Source: Capillidium heterosporum
Taxonomy: Eukaryota; Entomophthoromycota; Entomophthoromycetes; Entomophthorales; Capillidiaceae
Length of the DNA stretch: 64,000 nucleotides
Reading direction: 5' to 3'
Assembly (NCBI GenBank): GCA_016630905.1
Contig: WBMQ01000005.1
Location: 186,001-250,000 of the forward strand
Part shown: positions 56,839 through 64,000 of the stretch, piece by piece
How the letters are laid out: each line of letters starts with the position of its first letter
Position numbering within the stretch: position 1 is the first letter of the stretch
The notes under the pieces: generated by a model
The model's input: the letters and a program-made list of their open reading frames with translations, nothing else
Told to the model about the DNA's origin: nothing
Databases searched by the model: none
Position numbers and translations under genes: made by a program

Positions 56839-58839
56839 ATGAAATTGACAAACTTCGACATCTTGAGTCTGACCATTACCTTGTTGTTGACCGACATCGT
56901 ACTGGGTCAGAACCGATGTGCACGTATCGAGGTCCGTAAAGAGATCCGCGACTTGACCTTGAGCGAGCGTAACGACTTCATTGCCGCTATAAAGTCCATC
57001 AACGCCAAGGGTGCTCAGCGCCCAACTATTTACGACAACATGGTCCAGATCCATGTCGACAACAATGCCCAGATCCACTCCGACCCCGTCTTCTTACCTT
57101 GGCACCGCCACTACCTCCATTACTTCCAAACCCAGATCCGTCAGAACTATCCCAACGTCGTTATTCCTTATTGGGATTGGGCTCGCGATTCTCAAGCCCC
57201 CGAGCGCAGTGAGATCTTCAAGCCCGAGTTCTTTGGGTCGACCGGCCTACCCTCGACCAACTACTGTATCAAGGATGGTCCCTTCCGTCAGGGTGAGTTT
57301 GACGTTTTGACTTCGGATCGTGGCCCCAACCTGCACTGTTTGGCTCGTAACTTTGACAAGGGTGAGCGGCTGTCAGCCTTCTCTAACCCCAGCTCTCTTG
57401 AGCGTCTCAAGAGTAGCAACCGGAACTTTGATGACTTTGCCGGTAGGCTGGAGCTGATGCCCCATGCGTTACCCCACAACTACATCGGTAACAACTACGG
57501 AGATATGTCCACCATGTCCTCTCCCAATGACCCTATCTTTTGGCTACATCACGGTATGGTTGATAAGATCTGGGCCGACTGGCAAGTCGCTAAAGGTAGG
57601 TCGGTAGGCCAAGCTTACCACTCGGCTAGAAGCCCTGGTGATAGGCTACCTTATTTCCAGGATACCACGGTAGGTGCTGTGTTGGATACCTCGGCTTACC
57701 CCTACTGCTACGTCTATGCCGGCCAACCTATACCCGACATTGGTAAGCCCGAACCCAGCGCTAACGCTACCACCTCGGCTGCTGTACCAACTTCCACTTC
57801 ATCTGCTGCTGTAGTTCCAAGCTCAAGCTCCATTGTGCTTCCAAGCTCAAGTTCCCCTGTAGTACCGAGCCCACAACCCAGTACCTCTCAAGTTATTGCA
57901 CCTTCATCCCAGCCACCTCCACCTGTACCAAGCTCCAGTGCACCAGTCCTACCAACCATTAGCTTAGTACCTACCCCTGCTCAAAGCTTGACCCCACCTA
58001 GCAGCCAAGTACAGGTTGTTGAGCCTAGTTCAAGACCCATCGAACCTACTGAGCCTACCAACCCATGGAGACCTACTCGTCCCCAGCGTCCTCAGCGTCC
58101 CAACAGACCAAGTGGTGGCTTCTTCATCACCCCCGAGATGCTGCAGCAAATCTTGAATTCTCTAGGTATACGGTTGAACCGTAGATCCTACAAAGTTGAG
58201 GAAGATAATGTCGACGGTGGTTACAAGTATCCTACCAAGAATCCCGGCTATCCCACCAAGAATCCTGGTTACCCCACCAAGAAGCCTGCCTACCCTACCA
58301 AACCTGAAGAGCCCAAGAAGCCTGCTTACCCCACTAAGCCTGAAGAGGAGAAGCCTGCCTATCCCGTAAAGCCTTCCTATCCCACCAAGCCCAGTGGTAT
58401 CATCAGCATCATCCATGACGGTATGAACTTGGCTTTGGACGTCACCCAACTCCTCTCTCCCCAGAAGGTGCTCAAAGAGTTAAACCGCTTGTGCCCCATC
58501 CAAGTCTGCCCCAAATCCGATGATCGTACCGACCAACTTAAATTGCGAGTACCTGAGCCTATCAAGGAAGAATGGATCCGTATGAACCGACTTAGTGTTG
58601 AAATGTTCCGAACTGAAGAGTTGTTGAATGCCCAATTCACCTACGAGCTGAACAAGGACGATTCTTTTGTCAGTGAAGCTGCCTTAGGTAAACGATTCAA
58701 GGAGGAACAGAAGCAGGAGGAGGTAAAAATTGACCAAGGTAACGTCGAGGAAAATAAAGGTGACGACGAGGAAGTCGAAGTTATCAAGAAGGAAAAGGTA
58801 TACAGGAAAGTCAACGTAAGACAGGTTGTCCACTACTGA
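56839..58839 (+). CDS. Secreted tyrosinase with a long repeat-rich tail (666 aa)
   Basis: A signal peptide (first 23 residues, ending VLG) precedes the type-3 copper core. CuA is H72, H80 and H89 (IHSDPVFLPWHRHYLHYF). CuB is H209 and H213 in MPHALPHNYIG, and H237/H238 in DPIFWLHHGMVDKIW. The core ends with YPYCYVY near residue 295. Next come a Ser/Pro-rich linker (about 305-400), an Arg/Pro segment (TRPQRPQRPNRPSGG) and tandem YPTK repeats (about 470-515), then a charged C-terminal region. One exon, GC-richer than its neighbours. It oxidises phenols to quinones (melanin-type chemistry). The tail is longer than in usual fungal tyrosinases and may attach to the wall. Confidence 0.93.
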   Translation: MKLTNFDILSLTITLLLTDIVLGQNRCARIEVRKEIRDLTLSERNDFIAAIKSINAKGAQRPTIYDNMVQIHVDNNAQIHSDPVFLPWHRHYLHYFQTQIRQNYPNVVIPYWDWARDSQAPERSEIFKPEFFGSTGLPSTNYCIKDGPFRQGEFDVLTSDRGPNLHCLARNFDKGERLSAFSNPSSLERLKSSNRNFDDFAGRLELMPHALPHNYIGNNYGDMSTMSSPNDPIFWLHHGMVDKIWADWQVAKGRSVGQAYHSARSPGDRLPYFQDTTVGAVLDTSAYPYCYVYAGQPIPDIGKPEPSANATTSAAVPTSTSSAAVVPSSSSIVLPSSSSPVVPSPQPSTSQVIAPSSQPPPPVPSSSAPVLPTISLVPTPAQSLTPPSSQVQVVEPSSRPIEPTEPTNPWRPTRPQRPQRPNRPSGGFFITPEMLQQILNSLGIRLNRRSYKVEEDNVDGGYKYPTKNPGYPTKNPGYPTKKPAYPTKPEEPKKPAYPTKPEEEKPAYPVKPSYPTKPSGIISIIHDGMNLALDVTQLLSPQKVLKELNRLCPIQVCPKSDDRTDQLKLRVPEPIKEEWIRMNRLSVEMFRTEELLNAQFTYELNKDDSFVSEAALGKRFKEEQKQEEVKIDQGNVEENKGDDEEVEVIKKEKVYRKVNVRQVVHY

Positions 58840-59715
58840 TATGCTTTGTAGCTAAGTGAAGCACCATTTTTTGAATTCGGGAATAAATAATTGTTAAAAA
58901 TATAATTGTCTGTACAGGTGTTAATTATAGATAATCAGCTTTGCCATATCGATTTGAAGTTTACATTATATATTCACCAATAAACTATACTTCAGAAGGT
59001 ACTTTAGTGAAACTTTAAATTTATACCTCTTATCAAGGCTAGTTGATAGCTTCTGTATCTGAGTGTTTGGAATTGCCAGTGATTTATAACTTTACCCTTA
59101 ATTTATTGGCTATATAAATATGCACCTTTATGGGTATAATTATTTGTGTAGACCAACAAACTTTAACTATAGGCAGCTTTGGTGCTAAAGTAACTCAAAG
59201 TCTTGATTTTAGTGGTACGATAGAAAGTGGTATAGACTTTACTGCAATATAAGCCAATCTTACAACCGCCTCCACCTACTTTTTGAAACTACAGTATCCT
59301 TTACATAGTCCAAAATCCATCCTTTACGGTTAAATTGAAAACTTTACAAGAGATAGTTTTAACTGACCTAAACGAGCAAACTAAAAAATATAAGTTGCTC
59401 ATCTCAAATTGGAACACCAGTATAAATCATAAACTCAAACAAAGGTAAAAAAGTAGGATGGGGGATAGTAAAACTAGAAGATAGGTAACAGAGTGCTACC
59501 ATTTTAATTTAAAACGGATGGTACATGCTAAGCGCGTAGTAGATCTTTTATTGAAACTAGAATTTATAAGTGGTATAACAAGCTTCCTTCATACTAAAAG
59601 CTTTGTGTTTTTATCATATCTCCTTTCAACCTTCTATCCTTTTAGATAGACTTGGATTTTTATCAACGACAACAACCAACCAGTATCATCACTAATTTTA
59701 CATCAATTACTAAAC
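58840..59715. other. Intergenic
   Basis: The 3' flank of the tyrosinase gene and promoter of the Uds1 gene. Nothing else supported. Confidence 0.4.
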
Positions 59716-61362
59716 ATGCAAGCCCTGCGTTCAGCGGTAAGTCAAGAAACATCCAAACTCTAACATCTACTAATATTTTGTGCAAACTCATTAGAGATCC
59801 CAACGTAACCGAACTCTATCGCGACACATCCGCTCCGTCTTTGACGAAGAGTCCATTAATAGTCAGATTTCCATGGCCTCAGCTCTGGACCCAGCCACCA
59901 AAAGGCTCCAAAACCAGTACTTTGAACCAAGCCAGTTGAGCTTACATAGATCCCCTGAGGCCAACAGCAGCGAATCGGACACCTTGGACTGCAGTTCCCA
60001 CAGTTCAAACACGCCCGAACTGCCTTTTAACAACTTCGAAGACTCAATCGACGGACGAAGCAGTGGCAAGGACAACGGTTTGAAAAACCACAAGAACTTG
60101 ACCAAGCTGCTAGTCGATCAAGCTCTTATCGACTCACAAACATTCCTCATTTTAAGTCCTGAAGACATCTACCGTACCAAGCAGGTATTCATATCTCCAC
60201 AAAAGCTTTACTAACTTCAACATAGGATCTGTTAGACCTGCAGGCTAAGAGTGAGCAACTGAATACCAAGTTGACTATAGAAACAAAAGTTCGGGATGCT
60301 GCTTTAAGTCTACGTAAACTGCACAAGAACAACGAGCAGGTTTTAGCTCAAGCCGATGCCCAGCTGGAAGCCTCCAATCTAACCTTGGACAAAGTGATGC
60401 GTGATATGTGGAAGACAGCGCACCTCACCTGGCAGAGTCACCGTAGTTTACTGCAGCACAACGCTGCCATATTAGCTACAGTAGCCCAGCTTAGCAAGGG
60501 GGAAATAATGGCCCTAGTATCGGATTCCTTCACCCAACCTTCTAACTCGACATTGACGAAATCGCGATCCAACGACCAAGATTTGGATCGAGCCCTACGT
60601 ATTATAGAGAGCAAGGATCGTGAAATTAAAGATCTCAAGGACAGCTGTAAGTGCAAAGACTTTGACAAGGTCAACGCTGAGCTCAGCATGATGAAGGATA
60701 AGTTTTCTGGGCTGGAAAACGAACTCGAGGACCGCCACCAGCTCTCCAAACTTCTAGCCAAGGAACGGGTCGATAATCAGGAACTCAAGATGAAGCTGAA
60801 GCACATAGATCGATTCAGCGACGGCAACAACCACTTGGAAGTCATTGATAAGTTACGTAGTGAGTTGAAGCAGTCTAGGAATGAGACCAACCAGCTTTTC
60901 ATAGAACTAACTCAGCAGAACGATTTGCTGTTTAGTATTTACAACCAGTTACCCGATATCGACGACGACAACTCTGATAATGAAGATGGTGATTATGATG
61001 GTGGTAAAGGCGCTCAATCCAGATTTGACATTGAAAAATTGGTAGATAGGCTGGACAGCTTAGTCAAGGAGAACGAAAGTTTGATCGACCAGGTCATTAA
61101 TTTGCAGCAATTGAACGAGAGGATTAACACCAACGCTACCAAATTTGATCATCGCAAAGGTAGCGACCATGACGATGAAGATGAAGTCGAAAGGCTGAAG
61201 GATGAGATTGATAATCTGTACCAAATGGTTGAAGAGTTCAAGGTTGAGAAATTGGAGTTGCAACGCAAATTTGAGGACCAGTTGGAAAGCTTACAGGATG
61301 AGGTCGAATCCAAAGATATACTGTGTAGGAAGCTACAATTGGTCATTAACGATCTCAACTAA
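59716..61362 (+). CDS. Uds1 (up-regulated during septation) domain coiled-coil protein, about 515 aa
   Basis: Exons 59716-59736, 59795-60184 and 60226-61362, introns 58 and 41 nt, all in phase. The N-terminus MQALRSARSQRNRTLSR leads to a Ser-rich region. The Uds1 domain spans the second intron: LLVDQALIDSQTFLILSPED, then EQLNTKLTIETKVRDAALSL and HNAAILATVAQLS. Long coiled coils follow (about residues 230-515), with an acidic insert (DIDDDNSDNEDGD). In fission yeast the domain name comes from expression at septation. A cytoskeletal or septum-associated scaffold role is inferred. Confidence 0.85.
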
Positions 61363-62249
61363 TAGTGCTTGGAAATGATCCTGTCGAGGTGAAAGGTAGT
61401 GGCAATCGGAATTTTGAACTCTTGAACTTTAAAAAAGTTTGAGTAAGGCGCTCGTATATATTTAGATGAATCTATACTCCTTTATAGATAACAAAGTAGA
61501 GTTAAAGAGAGTAGTAGATGGACGATAGTTTTAAAGTACTTTGCTATACTCAAATAGATTAATAAATCTGTAGTACAAGTTTCGATCAAAATGATGCTGG
61601 CTTTTAAATATAACTTATTTTTAAATATTCCTTTACTCATTATAGTATATAATATAAGGATATACCGTTCAGATATTTAACAATCATATCAACTCCAGCA
61701 CCTTATGGAATTGAGTTCTCTTGAGAAGTGGAATCTGCTTCATATCTATATATTTTACCGCCTTTAATCCTATTAGCCATAAGCTACGTCGAATAGTTCA
61801 ACTTGATACGTCTAAGACCTTTACCAATTTTCCTTGATATGATGAGGTCAAACTGTACAAAGGTGAAAATCAACCTATCTAATTTGAGAAGGTATATCAC
61901 TTAAAAATGAGCTTTTTGATGATAAATCATCCATCTTTCACCTACTTTGAAGGTTAAAGCTGAGTTGAACACTGCCAGTTTTAACATTTTTAGTAGCTCT
62001 TGACTTTTTCCATTCAGATATCTATAAAACTAAAATTTATTACATTGGACTCTATTCCTTCCACTCTACATAAATATATGGCTTTAAATATGAAGTTCAT
62101 CTCCATTTATCTCTTCAACTTTTCAATCCCAAAGCTTGTCCATTCACACAATTAAAAGAGCTTAACTTTGATTATGAAGTGTTAAAGTTTGCTTTACAGC
62201 TATCCTTCTCTGTATTTTATATATGTAGGTTAGCTTGTAATGAACAAAG
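61363..62249. other. Intergenic, AT-rich
   Basis: No supported feature. Confidence 0.4.
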
Positions 62250-63130
62250 GTAGCAAAGCTAGAAACGACTGCAACAAACTGTATCCCTACACCATTTCAG
62301 TTTGGCTTGTTTAGACCAAAGCCTCCTACTCCCTACTCAGGAATCACATAGCCTTGTCAGATTTAGAAAATTCAACACAAGTGTTGGCTAACGACAAAGG
62401 GTTAAAGCAACTAATTTTCATTATAAATGACACTGAAATGGTTTACTAAGCTTCAAAAATGGCGGTGGTAGCAGCTTACAGATGCATTGTAAACGTGAGT
62501 ATAAGAAGGATGTGTTTATTAGAAGCCAGGTAATTGAAACTGGTGTGATATTGATAGCGAAAGCTATAGAGCAGCTAGGACCCAATTTGCCTCCAAAGTG
62601 TCAGTACTTTGTCGGTCAACTGCCTAATCTGCCAATTTTCAATTTATCCACCGAGGTAAATGATATTGAAGGCTGTTACAATATTGACTCAAAATCCAAT
62701 ATGGGAGGTGTATCCGATAGTAATGAAGTGGTTTTACAGCATTATAAAATTAGCTGAATAAACTTGGTTTCAAAGAAAAGTATGTTTTGTAGATAGTACA
62801 ACTTCTAGCCTACATTTCACAGCATCCTGATTTTAGACATCACCTGTACTTCAATTATGCTTTGACAGATGTATACATTTAATATGGCGATTTATAAACA
62901 GGATACATACGGCTAGGCTTCAATACTGGCCTGATATAGCTATGTGGAACTCAATTTATTATGATGAAGGTAGAAGTGATGTGCACCTATGTGCTAGACT
63001 AACTTTCCAGGAGCGGGAGATACATCTTGGTGAATTTTCTGGGTGTAGAAAATGTAAAGTCAAATACTGTAGTAGGAAGTGTTAGTCCTTGGCTTGAACT
63101 AAGAGTCTCAGATGTTGGTGCGTTGAGTTT
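62250..63130 (+). pseudogene. Remnant of a second MUB1/SamB-like gene
   Basis: Pieces in shifting frames follow the MUB1 order. YSLLRNHIALSDLEN then VLANDKGLKQLIFIINDTEM (about 62325-62445) matches the LVTDGGLERLILIVD block, then a TAA. AYRCIVNVSIR follows (near 62475-62510), then, after a frame change, FIRSQVIETGVILIAKAIEQ (62510-62570), matching RSRLVETDVLLVVVAIL. Near 62920-63085 one frame reads LQYWPDIAMWNS, VHLCARL, GCRKCKVKYCSRKC (MYND), then TAG at the Gln position and TGA at the Trp position. The last ligands appear degraded (SLRCWC). The open frame 62482-62757 is part of this, not a separate gene. Confidence 0.65.
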
Positions 63131-64000
63131 GATAGTTATGATTTCATTGAAGACAGATGAATGTTTGGGCTATCTTGCTACTGATGAATAGCGATCTATA
63201 GCTTTGGTTTTGCAGTTAAACTATTATTACACTAAGATTTTACTGCTTTACCAGCAATCAATCATATTTATAAATCGACTTTACCTTGATTTGTATGCTA
63301 TAAAGAGATGCTGATTTTTAAACTATATAATTATTGATTAATTCACGATTCTATTATTTAAAACTACATGGTGTTTCTCAAATACTAGTAGCAAGGTCAC
63401 TAACAGATAAATGAACTAAACTTCTCATATTATATAATAAAGTATTGTAATATATATGGATTGAGTAATACAAAGGGGATGAAAATATACGTTTCTTACC
63501 ACCTTATTAAAGGCCAAGTCGATATAGTAGTGTACTTCAATAATTTCGGAAAATATACATGCCATGATAAATAATACGCATAACCAACTAGTTAGCTTCA
63601 GGCTATCAAATAAAATAGGATATATAAATAATCGAAAAATTAACTTCCTGGCCTAGAGTTTCGATTTACTCTTTCATTTGATCTGTCGTTCAGTGTAAAT
63701 AGAAATTAAAACTTGGATTAGCATCGTTACAAAGTCTAAAACATAGGTTCAATATACATTTAAGCTACATCAAAATAAACTCATCAGAAACACATTAAAT
63801 ACTTTTCAAGATATAGAATATAAAATTATACAAACCCAAATTTAAAAGCTAAACTGGAATAACATTTCAACATTTATACCTAAGAGCTTCTGCATGGTTA
63901 AAAGGCGTACCGGATAAATTAAGCAAAAGCCTCTGCTTTACCCGACTACAATTAAAGTTAGTACAAAAAGCTAAACAAAAACTTACGGCAAGTAGACCGA
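63131..64000. other. AT-rich window end
   Basis: No open frame, RNA gene or repeat that I can support. Confidence 0.4.

Noticed and set aside
62482-62757. A separate 91-codon gene
   Set aside because: Its RSQVIETGVILIAKAIEQ segment aligns with the MUB1 Arm-like block, so it is part of the MUB1-like remnant.
53814-63130. TGA read as Trp throughout this genome
   Set aside because: TGA ends the tyrosinase gene and the second amine-oxidase gene at sensible C-termini. Only the two MUB1-like frames show TGA at a Trp site.

Overview
The window looks like nuclear DNA of a filamentous, probably early-diverging fungus, AT-rich and of the Conidiobolus/Entomophthoromycotina type. This placement is an inference. 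It rests on a Zn2Cys6 transcription factor, a Uds1-domain septation protein, MUB1/SamB-type MYND proteins, a fungal tyrosinase, a tRNA-Val(AAC), and very short GT-AG introns (several of 34-41 nt). No plastid, mitochondrial or bacterial operon structure is seen.

Left part (1-29.4 kb): an accessory region built around a short-chain dehydrogenase (SDR, retinol-dehydrogenase-like) family. Four copies lie in tandem on the + strand (A 1.6 kb, B 3.9 kb, C 10.2 kb, D 12.0 kb) and three on the - strand (E 19.9-21.2, F 22.3-25.3, G 26.6-29.3 kb). Every one of these seven carries at least one disabling change (indel, stop, lost start or transposon). Three types of mobile element have landed in the array: a piggyBac-like element at a TTAA downstream of B, an IS630/Tc1-like DNA transposon present twice (one nested inside the piggyBac transposase, one inside exon 2 of F), and an LTR-type retroelement that splits G. 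Copies share a promoter box with CGG and CCG half-sites 21 nt apart, and show gene-conversion mosaics. Between the two arms sit an RNPS1-like SR/RRM gene (14.3-15.6 kb), an EndoU ribonuclease gene with two frameshifts (16.5-17.6 kb) and the tRNA gene.

Middle part (30-49 kb): mostly intact single genes. These are a membrane-anchored class III periplasmic-binding-protein-like protein (unusual for a fungus), a small membrane protein with an N-myristoylation start, an intact and divergent SDR paralogue (H), an SH3-like protein, a DJ-1/PfpI protein, two head-to-head secreted FAD amine-oxidase-like paralogues, and the Zn2Cys6 regulator. The last four lie together and could form a small co-regulated group; this is inference.

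Right part (49-64 kb): a decayed LTR-element relic, an F-box-like gene, a MUB1/SamB homologue with three in-frame stops, a secreted tyrosinase with a long Ser/Pro-rich and YPTK-repeat tail, a Uds1 coiled-coil gene, and the wreck of a second MUB1-like gene. The left window edge cuts a LACTB-like serine hydrolase gene.
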